A stretch of 64,000 nucleotides of DNA from contig JBBCBC010000030.1 in NCBI GenBank assembly GCA_037126765.1, positions 7,102,478 to 7,166,477 of the forward strand. Direction: 5' to 3'. Position 1 is the stretch's first letter, and every line of letters starts with the position of its first letter. Under the pieces are notes generated by a model. That model was not told the DNA's origin. It saw only the letters and a program-made list of their open reading frames with translations, and did not search any database. Below, piece after piece: positions 45,037-55,773 of this stretch. The translations under genes and the position numbers were made by a program. This DNA is from Stenogyne calaminthoides (lineage: Eukaryota; Streptophyta; Magnoliopsida; Lamiales; Lamiaceae).

Positions 45037-46566
45037 TGTTGGGATATTTTAGTTTTGATGAATTATGCCAAAACATTATCAACTTGTGTTTTTTAAGCTA
45101 ATCTACAGATAACAAGTTGAGGGGGGACGAGAGAACAAGTTGAGGGGAAACTCACGAAATCAGACGAAGACGATCGAGATCGGACGAGATTGCAGACGAG
45201 GTTGATCGAGATCAGATGAGTAAGATGAGTTCCAGAGTTAACTGATGAGCTGAGCAAAATCAGAAGAGAAGAAAAGCTAAAGGTACCGATCGGATGATGG
45301 ATCGTAAGAGGAGGTTGCAGATCAGAAGAGGAGCAGATGAGACTGATCGAGATCAGACGTGATCGAGATCAGATAAGCTAAACTGATGCAACTAACCTGA
45401 TATGCTAACCTGATGTACTAATCTGATGCAGATAAACTGATATGCCGACTGATGCTTTAATCGATCCGATCACGTGAGCCGATCGATCAAAGCGAGAAGA
45501 AATCGGATATCGAAAAAACCGTAAATCTGTGATACCGGATCAAAGTAGAAGAAATCAAAAGAGAAGTCATCCAAGTCATGTTCATCGAGAATCGAACGCC
45601 ATCGATGATCGATTAGCTCGAAATCTTTAAGTGACGAGGGTCGATTGTTCAAGTCGTAAGAGTTAAACTCAATTATTCGAAAGTGTCAAGATACCCGACG
45701 TATTAAGGTCCGCCAAGATAAATCTGGCCGAATCGATAAAACTCGAGACTCGTAAGATCCTAAATAATATAATTGTTACATTCAGTTGACGTGGACCAAT
45801 GAGAGAAAGATAACAAGCTTGAAAAAGCTGCAAGAAGCTACAGAATAGTATGGATTTGAATGTGACTCCATCTAACGGTAACATTCAAATTCACACTATA
45901 AATACAAGTTCTTCCATCAAATTAAAGGTGGAAAAATGTGTGAAACATTCAAAAAGCCAAATCATCTAGCATTTCCACCATAGAACACTGAGCAAGAAAT
46001 ACACGCATATATTCAAAAGTGTTCTACCCTAAATCTAAGCACAAATGTAATATCCTAAGCTTAGAGAGATTTTCTCATCCTTAGCATTAAGGCTAAACAA
46101 ATGTAAGGGAAAATCTCAACCTAGTTGGAAACCAAACAAACCTTACCCAAATCAGTTTGGTAGGATAAGTTTGTAGGTGAGTGTGAACTCGGTAAACATC
46201 TAACAATCCCAAAAAGGATGGTTGGCAATCCCGTGAGGGAGACAAGTCCCGTTTGAGTGTGAACTCGATAAACATTTGTTGGGTGTTGGACTAACACGTT
46301 AAACTAAGTCCAGTTGGTTAAGTAGGTGCCCCTGCTGAAATGGAAGAGTGGATGTAGGAGTTGGACTCCGAACCACTATAAAATCGTGTGTATTTCTTTA
46401 CTGCTTTATGTTCTTACTTGCCATATGCATTTGATTATAAGTAAAACACACATTGCTCTTAAAAGCAAAAAAAAAAAAGAATTGGAATCACTCTGCCATC
46501 ACCCCTATTTTATATGCATTATATGATATTTTCCGCACTCATGGGTTTTCCTAATCGGGACCTACA
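45037..46566 (+). mobile_element. Solo LTR nested in the left LTR of the gypsy-like element
   Basis: 1530 bp, TGTTGGGATA...GACCTACA, with 5-bp TSD ctctt (45032-45036 and 46567-46571). The uninterrupted partner LTR at 47830-48112 shows the empty site. A TATA box (ctataaataca) lies near 45896. The ends and the accactataa phrase near 46371 resemble the 15541 copia LTR, so it is a related copia family. Rich in gatcgagatc-type sequence between 45170 and 45750. Confidence 0.93.
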
Positions 46567-46715
46567 CTCTTGATTCTCCAAATTTGCTCATAATTATCCG
46601 AGATTGCTTTCGCGATCTCGTCTCCATCATTCTCACCCTCTTTGAAACGATTCGTCCTCGAATCGAAACCGATCTCGTCTCCTGAGGAATAAAGTATAAC
46701 CATCAAATAGTTGAG

Positions 46716-47717
46716 CTAAAAAATGTTGGACGTTCGAGTGTGGCTCAAAATTTTGAGGCGATAAGCAAATGGAGGTTTCAAAGAACAACCGACAAAATAA
46801 CTATCATGATTAATATAAAAATAATAATTATTTTGTGAGGCAAAATCGACCTGTGGCTCTGGATATGGATGCTCCGGAATCAAGATACCGTCGTTTTTCG
46901 TCTCATAACCTGAAAAAACCCCATCAGAATTTGTATCATAAATTGGACAAAAAATTTTATCGGGCTCGGTGTCGTAAATGGGAAGCATGTGATCACTGTC
47001 GGGCTGTTCTTCATCATAAATAGGTGGGCTATCATATAACTGAGACTCGCAAAAATTATTCAGGCCATTCGAAAATATAAATGGCCCATTAGCCTCTAAA
47101 TCCTCAAATATTTCTGCTGGCCCATTCTCAACAATTTTTTTAACGTTATGCATAGGCCCACTATGTGTATTAGCAAGAAATGGTTCAATGTCTTCCTCAG
47201 TAGCAGAAAACGGCCAAAACTTATTATCAAAAGCCAAAGGCCCAACATCATTAAGAAACTCAAGTCCAATCGGTTCACTTGCAGAAAATTGTGGGAGAAG
47301 CCCAAATTGGCTTAGGGCACCACGATCCCAGTCCTCTTCTCCATGAGCAGCAGCAGTCGTGTGCAGCGCGGCGGTGTTCGAAGTCTGCCAGTGTTCGGAG
47401 TCGACGCAGGAAAAACAGGGAGCGGTGGTGGGGGAATAAATTCCGATGGATTCCGACGCATCGTGCCGTGTTGGATCGGGACGGACGGTTGGGTTACGGC
47501 CAGAGGTGTGGTGGTGTGGCGCAGACGGTCGCCAAAGGTCTACCGTCGGGTATGGGGCAGAGTGATGGCGGTGACGGGCGTGTGAACTCCGATGTTGGTC
47601 AATCGGAGGGGCGCCGGCAGGGGCGTGCCAGGGTGAAGGAAAGGCGTTTGTGGTTACTCGATCCTGAAGCAACTGGACCACCGTGGCTAAGCTAACTGCT
47701 GTGTCAAAGTATCCCAT
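46716..47717 (-). CDS. Chimeric 333-residue frame of the deleted gypsy-like element
   Basis: An uninterrupted frame starts MGYFDTAVSLATVVQLLQ, continues through a His/Pro-rich stretch and an acidic repeat region with PPIYDEEQPD, PIYDTEPD and PIYDTNSD, and ends FAYRLKILSHTRTSNIF. PIYDE-type acidic repeats are known from the C-terminal side of plant gypsy polyproteins. The start looks like a leader or gag start, so an internal deletion may have joined both ends of the coding region. No catalytic domain is present. Whether it is expressed is unknown. Confidence 0.45.
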   Translation of the reverse strand: MGYFDTAVSLATVVQLLQDRVTTNAFPSPWHAPAGAPPIDQHRSSHARHRHHSAPYPTVDLWRPSAPHHHTSGRNPTVRPDPTRHDASESIGIYSPTTAPCFSCVDSEHWQTSNTAALHTTAAAHGEEDWDRGALSQFGLLPQFSASEPIGLEFLNDVGPLAFDNKFWPFSATEEDIEPFLANTHSGPMHNVKKIVENGPAEIFEDLEANGPFIFSNGLNNFCESQLYDSPPIYDEEQPDSDHMLPIYDTEPDKIFCPIYDTNSDGVFSGYETKNDGILIPEHPYPEPQVDFASQNNYYFYINHDSYFVGCSLKPPFAYRLKILSHTRTSNIF

Positions 47718-49400
47718 CGATCGAGAACTGTATCACGGTTAGGATCTCTAGGAGACAAGATCGGACGAGAGGCGTCTGAAGTGACTACTAATCTTACGCG
47801 ATCGTGAGGCGTGTCGAAAAAAACAATAACACCTTTCTAAGATCGTTGATTCAACATTGAATACCGTAAAATAAATGTTAAAATCTTAATTCAATTCGTT
47901 CCGCTGTGTAAAACGTTTCTAATGGAATTTTTTTAAATAAGATGAAAACCTAATTAAAGATAAGTACTAATCTATGGAAATAAATCAAAACAAATAAACA
48001 TAAATATACTAATAAATTAAAAATCCTTATTAAAACTAATTCCCTAATACTCTTGATTCTCCAAATCTGCTCATAATTATCCGAGATTGCTTTCGTGATC
48101 TCGTCTCCATCAGTTCTTTAAGGTAATGAGTAGAAATGTCATAGATCCTAAAAAATTGTTTGGTTTTTAGAGACAGATTGTGTGGACGCTATGTGAGCTT
48201 GAGATGTATTCCCCTCCATCATTTTTTTGATATAATGGTTCACCTAACAGTTCATTTGGTACACGAGACAAGGATGTGTGGTCCTGCTCGTATGCGATAA
48301 ATGTATGATGTAGAGAGATATATGAAAGTGCTCAAAAGATATGTGATGAATATGTCCAGGTCGGAGGGATGCATTGCAGAACGTTATTTAGTAGAAGAAG
48401 CGTTGAAGTCTTGGTCGAATTTATTAGAATGTCGATGCAATTGGACTTCCAGGTTTTAAGATTACACCAATGATATGAATGATGAAGGCATTACCGGTGG
48501 TCAACCTGTAAGTGTTAGTATGGAGGAACTAACACGTATGCACTTGTGCGTACTTCACAACACGGTCGACGTGTTTCCTTTTATTAACCTGCACATGCAA
48601 TCACTTGCTGAGAGAAATTCCACCAGAGATAGATCATGGATTGAAGTTGAGAAAAATAGCATGTTTGTTGACTGGTTCAATGGTTATGTAGCAAATATGT
48701 TGTCACGGGATAAAGAATCAGTGAATGAAAGAGTTAAGTGGTTATCCAGAATGCCTGATAGACATGTGTATTCATACAAGTGTTATCTTAGCAAAGGATA
48801 CACATTTTATATCAGAGATCATGATGCCACAAGTACAATGCAGAATAGTGGAGTGTCCATTACTACAACTGTAGGGGATCAATCAAATACTACTTACTTT
48901 GGACAGATTGTCAACATTTGGGAACTCGGCTATGTTGTTCACCTTCAACCAATCTTCGAGTGTAGTTAGGTAAAGATCCCTAACGGGGTCCAAGTTAAAA
49001 GATTTGGGTCCGTACGCGTTGATTTGAAGAATGTGGGATACAAAGATGACCCTTACATAATGGTCAGTCAATGTCAACAAATTTTCTATGTTCCCAACCC
49101 AATTAATAAGAAATGGTCCATTGTGGTTCTGTCAAATAAATTTAACAATAGTTTCCAAATTAGCGATCATGTCGATGAAGATGTTGACACAATTGATGGT
49201 CATTTTCAGAACTTCACTCATTATGTACCATCTTTCGATGATCCTGTAAATCCACGTCCATACCAGAGAATAATTAGAAATGAGGATGAATATGGCAATC
49301 CGGATCTTGTTAACATTTATGGTCATGAAAGAGAAAAGTCAACCAAAAAACGAAAAAAAAAAACAAGTGCTAAAAAGAAATGTACGACTTTATAGTCACG

Positions 49401-52400
49401 ATGTCTTCTATTAAGAGAGCTCGTAGCAAGGGAAAAACACTTCAGGTAATTTTATTACAATTGAACAGTTTGAAATCGATAATTATATTGATTGATCGTT
49501 GAACCTAATTAAATACTATGTTATTGCAGTTATCGTTCAATGAGTTTGGGCAGGCAATAGGAAAAAAGAGTGAGTCGTTGTCCTTCTACCTTGGAGCTGC
49601 AGTCAGGAGCGTGATCCATATCGTGCTGCCAACCAAGGACTGGCGTAGCCCCCAACTGACTCCTTTGAAGGAAAGATTATGGGACGAACTTTCGGTATGT
49701 TAATTATATATTTATTGAAAGTTGTTGTATGATTACTAAATTTACTAAATTGTTATGTTATATACATATAGATTGCATTTAGAGGCCTTTGACCACATAA
49801 ATAAGAAGCAAATACTGTCGCAAGTTAGAGTAATGACCAATAATTTTTGGGCTTGGCTGAGAAGTAACATACGAGATTCGGAAACTGGTCTTTACTCGGC
49901 TAGTCCGCCCCCGGCGTATGCCCTATGGTGGCTCCATACTGGGAGGAGTTTGTGAGTAGAGTTATGGAGGATGATTTCCAGGTAAAATTGATCAATGTCA
50001 TTTTTTCAATTTCTAATGCCCTAAGCTTTTCAGTGTTTATCATAATTCTATTACACTGCAGAATCGAAGTAATAAAAATAGTGAGCAAGCCAAGTCGATG
50101 GAGGCGCGATATCGTGGATCGAACAAATGTTATGCACGAATAAGAGAAGATATGATGAGATCAAAATCCTAACTTTTAATTTTTTTTAATATATTCACTT
50201 TTAATATATCTAATATAGGGACACGTCCATCACTATCGTAGAAAGAAGAAAGAAGGAAAGTTGGAGAGAGTGAGCCTATTGTTACCTGTTTCGACTTATT
50301 TCAGACTACCAGAAAGGCTCGAGACGGGAAAATTCACGATTCCAGTGCACATCGTATCATCGAAGAAGCGGTAATATATCCATTAATTTATCTTTCAATT
50401 ACAAACTATTATTTCTAAACAAATAATTAAATAATAATCTTTTATTTTTGTGATTCAGGAGCGTCTATCTCAGACTATGATGTCCGACGACATCCGCATT
50501 ATCGGCCCTGATGATCTGTTTGGAGGCTATAGGTCGCTAGGAGCATCCCGATCGCTTATGGAGTGTCGGATATGGCGTGACGAAGACATCATTAGCGATG
50601 GTACCTGGTCTTCAAGCCATGAATATGGTGGGTATACTTTCGGAATAGGTTGCCAAGTTGACTAAAGATGTGGAACGTTTGAGGTCCGAGAGAAGATCGA
50701 GCCACGAAATGTCGTCGAGTGGAGCAAGCTTTGAACATAGTGTTGGGAAAATAAGGGGTGCCCGGATCTATTCGAGGTGAATTTAAATTAATCAATTAAT
50801 TACTAACATGAATTAATCCTATATCAATTCAACATAATAATTAAACAAATAAATAAGCAACATACGTACACGTAATCCACGTAAATCCTAAGCATGAGGA
50901 ATCTAGGAGTTACGAGATTACTTACCTCTTGTAGAGACAACCATTGAGACGATGGATCAATCCAAAGAGCCTTTCCAAACATGTCCCACGTCCACGAACG
51001 TAATTCGGTGGAAGGATTCTCAACGAACGATTTTAATTTAAAGGAGAAAAATAAAAATATTTTGTTAACACCTTTTTGGATTTCTATTTTTTCCAACACA
51101 TGTAATTGCATTGGGGATGAAAAATTCATCCCCTATTTATATGACTGGGGGGGGGGGGGACGAAAATTTGACCTAGTTGGGTCTTTGGAGAATTTCCTTA
51201 CTTCTTCCTCAAGATAAAATCTTGAATATATCAAATATATTCTATTTCCCAAAATATCTCCCAACAAAATTTTCTTCTCCTTATTAGTCATGATTTTCAA
51301 AAATATCATTATGTGTAGGGAAGGAATAAGATCTTTTACCTTTCTTGAATTTATGGGATAAACTTGTATCTCAAGAATACTTATTCCATAAAATCTTTCC
51401 AAGAAAAACAAGAAAATCTTTTATCTCTCCTACTCATAATTTTCGAAAATACTCATGGAAAAAATAAAAAAATATTTTTTTCATTTTCACTTTTTTCATT
51501 AATTGGACTTTAATTTGAGCTATTTGAGTTCAAAAAAACCGATTTTTTTCTTTTTTTTTGGGAAATTAAATTATGGAATTTATATTAAATATTTAAAATT
51601 TTAAAATATTTATTTTTCTCAAAAAATAATATTCAAAATTTATAAAACATGATTAATAAAATATAATTTAAATTTTTCCAGGTGTATAAAATTAATATTG
51701 CACTATCCATCTTAACTCACATTACGACTTCACATGAAACTTTAATATTTGGCAAAATATTATTCAAGTCATTATTTTCCACTATAAAATTGTTTGCACT
51801 ATCCATTAATCTTAGTCCATTAATTAAAATTAAGTCCATTAATTAATTAAGCCACTGAACAAGCTTTATATTAATTAATATATTTGCCCTTGGAGTAAAG
51901 ACAACTCAACATTATTATCCATACCGGAAATAAATTTCCACTTGCAAGATTTGGTATGATAAAGATTCTGAGCCCACCAAGGGGACAAATCAAGCAAGAC
52001 GTGCTTGCATACGATTCTTCGTATTAAATCTTAGCAATCGTCGTGTAATCAATAATATTGTCCAAGATATAAGGTATCGAATCACATTGATTCTCTTCTC
52101 ATCATAAGTTAAAGCAATAATTATTAATTTCACACGATCCTATTTAAGGAACGGAGATTAAGAAATAACGAACCACTGAGGTTTAATTCTTATATATTCA
52201 GTACCGAAGAATTTATCCTCATGTAGGTCCTATTCATTACATCATAATGCACTAGTGTAATCTCTTGGTCAAGACAAGCCAATCTGAGCCTTACACTTCA
52301 ACCTTTCATGATGGATTGTTCATTTCCATCTGGGTTGTGAATTTGTACTTAATCCCGAGGGACTGTTAATTTGATCTTCTGTGATCTGGTATCACCAAAT

Positions 52401-52960
52401 TAACTTCAATATAATACATACTCACTTATCAAACAAGTTTGCAATAAATATATATAACATTCATTCATATTTAGTGCAATAGTGATAAATAATTTATTTC
52501 AGTAAATAAACAAGAAATTCAGTTTGGTTATAACCCCAACACATAGTGTCGCTAATGCTATGTTTTCGGCTAACCCTAGGGACGACTTTATTGAGGCACT
52601 TCAAAACGTCTCTTAGGTATCAGATTTGCATGTCTCGCATTTGTTTTAATTAAAGAATAGTGTATTAAAATTTTCTAACTAAATATCTTATTCGAACAGC
52701 CACCGACCTTTTGCTACCTTTATTTGGAGGATTCCGATCGGTTGGTGGCCACAGGAATGTTGCACAACTCCCATGGAATGATTCATGGTCATCCCATCAC
52801 TCCTGGTTTCGTGAGGGTCACACTCGATGTACCCGTAGCCTGACAAGAGGATTCATCGGTGCCAAAACCAATCGATGATGTCGTCACAGTCGGAACAGCG
52901 GTCTGGCACTTCATCGAATGGCCGAGCAACTTGGTTTCTAGCACCATGAGGGTAAAATAT
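49401..52960 (+). pseudogene. TNPA-like / Transposase_24-type protein of the CACTA element
   Basis: The ATG at 49401 opens a Lys/Arg-rich start with a donor after CTTCAG (49446). Exons around 49531-49694, 49772-49980, 50062-50160, 50219-50370 and 50459-50700 encode LSFNEFGQAIGKKSESLSFYLG, YWEEFVSRVMEDDFQ, RSNKNSEQ and the HHYRRKKKEGK region typical of plant transposase_24 proteins. After a solo LTR (50741-52541), coding resumes at about 52690-52960 with YLEDSDRLVATGMLHNSHGM and VGTAVWHFIEWPSNLV. TNPA-type proteins bind the subterminal repeats and recruit TNP2. A TGA in the last block (near 52842) and frame changes in the middle mark it as decayed. Confidence 0.72.
50741..52541 (-). mobile_element. 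Solo LTR inside the TNPA-like gene
   Basis: 1801 bp, TGTTGGGAAA...ACCCCAACA, with 5-bp TSD catag (50736-50740 and 52542-52546). A TATA box with leader (atataaatagggg) reads on the minus strand near 51130-51143, so the element is reversed relative to its host gene. No coding content or primer site. A run of 11-12 G at 51148 is a likely error-prone spot. Confidence 0.93.
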
Positions 52961-53038
52961 ATGTTATTAAAGTTCATTATCTTATTTCTGGTTCTAAATA
53001 ATATTGCAAATTGATTGTAGAATCTGTCGACACCACAA

Positions 53039-54345
53039 ATGCCTCAGAAGAAATTATCACAAAAGGCTAAAGAGAAATCGAGGGGTGTCGTAGACAGTCA
53101 GAGGGGGAGAACGAGAGACTCCACTGCGCGCAGACTTGGTTATCCCATGCCTGGAGACTTAGATCACGATGATTATGTACAGTCTAGGGTGCACCGGATG
53201 GTATCGTTTAATGCTTTCGAGATCGTCACAGTTCCCATGATTGCTCACTTTCATCAGAATACTTTCCAAGAATTCGTCGGTGAGGAACATGTGCGTGAAG
53301 TCTTGAATGACGAGTGGTTGAGTGCAACCACCATAACCTTTTACCTCAGGTATGTGTTTACTAATTCTCAATATTAATTTTATGTATAGTTTAATTTTCT
53401 TTTTAAATATTAATTAGCGTATATATGTTGGTTAAAGATATTTGGATGAGGTATATCTCTCCAGAGATGCCCGAGCAAGTGGAATGTATTCCTTCGTCTC
53501 CCCCCAAGTGTCTTGCATAATGGATGATAGGGTACAAACCATGGATGTGATAGTTAATCATATGTTGAATCAAATTGGGAGCGATCATTTCATTTTTTGG
53601 CCAACAAATGTGGGGTGAGTGCAATAAACATTTTATTAAAATTTGTATTCATGTTTATAATATTTGCACATATATATACTAAATTTGCAGTTAATTTTAA
53701 TATTTTCAATATAATATAGGAACCATTGGGTGCTGGTCGCCATAAACATGAAAATATTAAGTGTGTATTTTATGGGCCCAAGGATGGAGTGATTTCAAAT
53801 CGCCCTGATCTCGTTTCATATATGGAAGCGTAAGTTCATAAAAATATTCTATATAATGATTTGTTTTACTTTTAAAATTATACATATTTAATCTATTTTT
53901 ATTTTTTTTAATTATAATAATAATAGTGTGATGACGATGATGTATCGAGTCGTTTTCCGAAATCAAGGTTCAAGATCTAATTTCAATAAAGTGAACTGGA
54001 TTAACATTAATGTAAATTTAATTTAGTAAATTATCAAATTAATGGAAAGAAATCATAATTGTAATACGTGATTATAATTGCTAATCAACAGGTTCCGAGG
54101 CAACAAAATAATGAACATTGTGGACATTTTGTGTGTTGTTTTATTGAAGATATAATCTGCAATTCTCTAACGAACATTCCTCTCAATGTAAGTTAATTTA
54201 TCGATTTATTTAAATTATTATTGATTGAATAAAAATTCATACTATATTGATTGATTCGTTGTTTGCAGTTTGTCTATGAACGTTCGCTCAAGTCTTACTC
54301 TAAGAAAAGATGGAGAAATAGAAAAAAAGATTGGATTGGGGTAAT
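53039..54345 (+). pseudogene. Ulp1-like C48 cysteine peptidase of the CACTA element
   Basis: A Lys/Arg-rich linker (53039-53130) leads into a peptidase-like domain over several small exons. The catalytic His lies in NHWVLVAIN (His codon 53724-53726), a VYFMGP block follows as the Asp region (here Gly-Pro rather than the usual Asp-Pro), and the catalytic Cys lies in NNEHCGHFVCCF (Cys codon 54119-54121), preceded by the usual QQNN. The last exon ends about 54345. Ulp1/SENP enzymes remove SUMO; many plant MULEs and some CACTA elements carry such domains. The first exon may continue the TNPA-like protein, making one fused product. The altered Asp region suggests lost activity. Confidence 0.72.
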
Positions 54346-54699
54346 TTTTTACAATCGATTCTTATATTCATACGATATTGAGTGATTGTTGTTTGAAGTT
54401 TTTGGTAGCATTTAATTAAATTATATATTTGTGATGATATATATTTCATATTTTTGGTGTATTGGATATATATATATATATATATATATATGTTTATGAT
54501 ATGTATGTTTATTTATTTCATGATGTATATGTTTATTTATTTAATGTTTTGGTATTGGACGTATATATATTATAGTGGTATAAGTTTTGATTTATGGTTT
54601 TATTATAGGATTTTTAGTTTATGATTTGTGGTATTGGGCGTATATATAAGTTTTGATTTATGGTTTTATTATAGGATTTTTAAAATATAAATTAATTAT

Positions 54700-54960
54700 T
54701 AAAAAAAAAAGTTAGACAGCGGAAACCGATGTTCAATCTTATAATAAAAAATTATTAAAAAAAAAAGTTATAAACCGGTTTATCCGTGTCAAATCTTATC
54801 AATTGGATAGCGGTTAAAAACCGTTGTTAAAGCAAACTTTCACCTTAAAAAAGACAGCGATTTTTTAACGGTTTTTCTCTATCTATTGGGACGGTTATTC
54901 TTGAACAATTATTATAACTTCTTTCTTTTAAAGGTTATTTTTAACGGTTGTCAAAGATTA
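54700..54960. repeat. Right subterminal repeats of the CACTA element
   Basis: Copies of agcggaaaccg, ataaaccggtttat, tagcggttaaaaaccg and agcgattttttaacggttttt lie in mixed orientation, mirroring 41510-41695. A duplicated gatttttagttta / aagttttgatttatgg segment precedes them (54580-54680). Confidence 0.65.
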
Positions 54961-54975
54961 AATGCAGTATTAGTG

Positions 54976-55231
54976 CGCCGGAAACAGCTGGAGCAATAGC
55001 TGGATTTGCAGGGCTGCAATCTTCAAATCGTGTATAATTTTCTCCGCAAAATCGCCGGAGTTCCAACAAATTCCGCAACCGCAAGCTGGAGGAGGCGACC
55101 AGTGGATTTCAGACTATATTAGACCGCGGCGGATCCGGCGCCATCTACAAGGGGATTCTGAATCAACGAATCTGACCGGCGACATCACTCCGGTAAAGGT
55201 GAAGCGGATCGCAGAAATAAGAGGAAACTAA
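54976..55231 (+). pseudogene. Kinase N-lobe remnant of an At5g20050-like receptor kinase
   Basis: Starting directly at the CACTA right end, the sequence encodes VYNFLRKIAGVPT, then after a one-base shift FRNRKLEEATSGFQTILD and the glycine loop RGGSGAIYKG, then after another shift ITPVKVKRIAEIRGN and a stop at 55229-55231. The juxtamembrane and glycine-loop wording matches At5g20050-type kinases (AGVPTKF, LEEAT, GGSGSVFKG, VAVKRI). The rest of the kinase is absent. With 41240-41444 it forms the host gene into which the CACTA element jumped. Not part of the S-RLK family. Confidence 0.6.
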
Positions 55232-55547
55232 ATTTTCAGATCTGAAATCCTACTTGGATGTAGAGATGGTATAGAATACGGGGAGAGAAAAGAAAGAGCA
55301 AAGAGAAAAAAGGAGAAAAAAAAAAAGAAAGTCAACAAAATAAAAGGCAAGACTGAGTCTACAAGGGTAGAGACAAAAACTGGGCAAAAACGGATAGTGG
55401 GAAGCGGGTATAAGCAGAGCAAGAGCGGGTCAAATCAAAATGGATAGAGGAAAATGAATTTTTTCACATGTGAAAATTTTCACATAAGAGTTTGTTTAAC
55501 ATTTAAACGTCTAATTTGAATTTCACATATTGATATTTGTGTAATTT

Positions 55548-55773
55548 TCATGTACACCAGGTACACCGTGCATTCCATGTTATATTTTAAAATCATTCAA
55601 CTTATTGCACTGAAATATGTAATTTGTTTAAGCTGAATTGTGAAACGTGTTTCCCATATTAATAGTTGCACGGTTCAGTATAAACAAGTTATATATTTCA
55701 GTGTAACAAATTGAATAATTATAAAATATAATATGAAGTACACGGTGCACCTGGTGCATACAAGACGTAACCT
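55548..55773. mobile_element. MITE with about 80-bp terminal inverted repeats
   Basis: The left arm (tgtacaccaggtacaccg..., 55551 to about 55633) is repeated inverted in the right arm (...cggtgcacctggtgcata, about 55690-55770). The match runs through the whole arm with scattered mismatches, including a cactgaaatat / atatttcagtg pair. Such a long foldback with a short centre is typical of non-autonomous DNA elements. The superfamily is not clear. Confidence 0.75.

Larger units (their letters stand above)
44769..48112 (-). mobile_element. Deleted gypsy-like LTR element inside the TNP2 gene
   Basis: The left LTR (44769-46629, about 326 bp after removing a nested solo LTR) and right LTR (about 47815-48112) share long identical stretches. 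Outer ends are TGATGCAGCG and CTCCATCA, with 5-bp TSD gttct (44764-44768 and 48113-48117). Minus orientation is shown by a purine tract (aaagagggtgagaa, reverse complement of about 46630-46643) next to the left LTR and by the minus-strand frame inside. The internal region is only about 1.2 kb and lacks reverse transcriptase, protease and integrase. Excision in silico restores TNP2 wording across the junction. Confidence 0.85.
42840..49395 (+). pseudogene. CACTA TNP2-type transposase, split by a gypsy-like element
   Basis: From ATG 42840 (MDRKWVRADRLS) the frame covers the transposase-associated N-terminus (about 42930-43030: HGETRD), the core with KIHACSGDCILF, LTWHHDDRIKDGMLRHP, GPKQPGNDIDVYLAPLIEDL and YMGHMRWL, and then FIDLMHVEKNVCASLL and LKSHDYHVIMETFLPIAI up to 44768. 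After the insertion (44769-48112) it resumes at 48118 with CELEMYSPPSFF, MHLCVLHNTVDVFPFI and the DUF4216-like end WSIVVLSNKFNNSF, stopping at 49395. TNP2 proteins cut the element ends with a DDE-type nuclease. Several stops and frameshifts (for example at 43400-43402 and around 43730-43770) make this copy non-functional. Confidence 0.88.
41445..54975 (+). mobile_element. CACTA (En/Spm) DNA transposon with nested insertions
   Basis: The left end CACTACTATACATTTAAGCT is matched by the reverse complement of the right end, CACTAATACTGCATTTAATC. Subterminal arrays of gagcggtt/aaccgct hairpin motifs lie inside both ends (41510-41690, 54715-54960). Genes in order: TNP2-type transposase, TNPA-like protein, Ulp1-like peptidase. 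Three LTR-type insertions account for about 5.1 kb of the 13.5 kb. The 3-bp flanks (cat and cgc) do not match, so the TSD is unclear. Confidence 0.82.

Noticed and set aside
45100..45760. gatcgagatcagac-rich sequence as a new satellite
   Set aside because: It lies wholly inside the solo LTR and shows the CAG/CTG alteration style of the copia LTRs, so it is LTR sequence, perhaps with base-calling errors.
47279..47695. 138-codon plus-strand frame in the gypsy-like element
   Set aside because: Antisense to the 333-residue frame; GC-rich coding strand gives long shadows here.
41442..54978. A 3-bp TSD for the CACTA element
   Set aside because: The flanks read cat and cgc. No matching triplet was found at the chosen termini, so I do not claim one.
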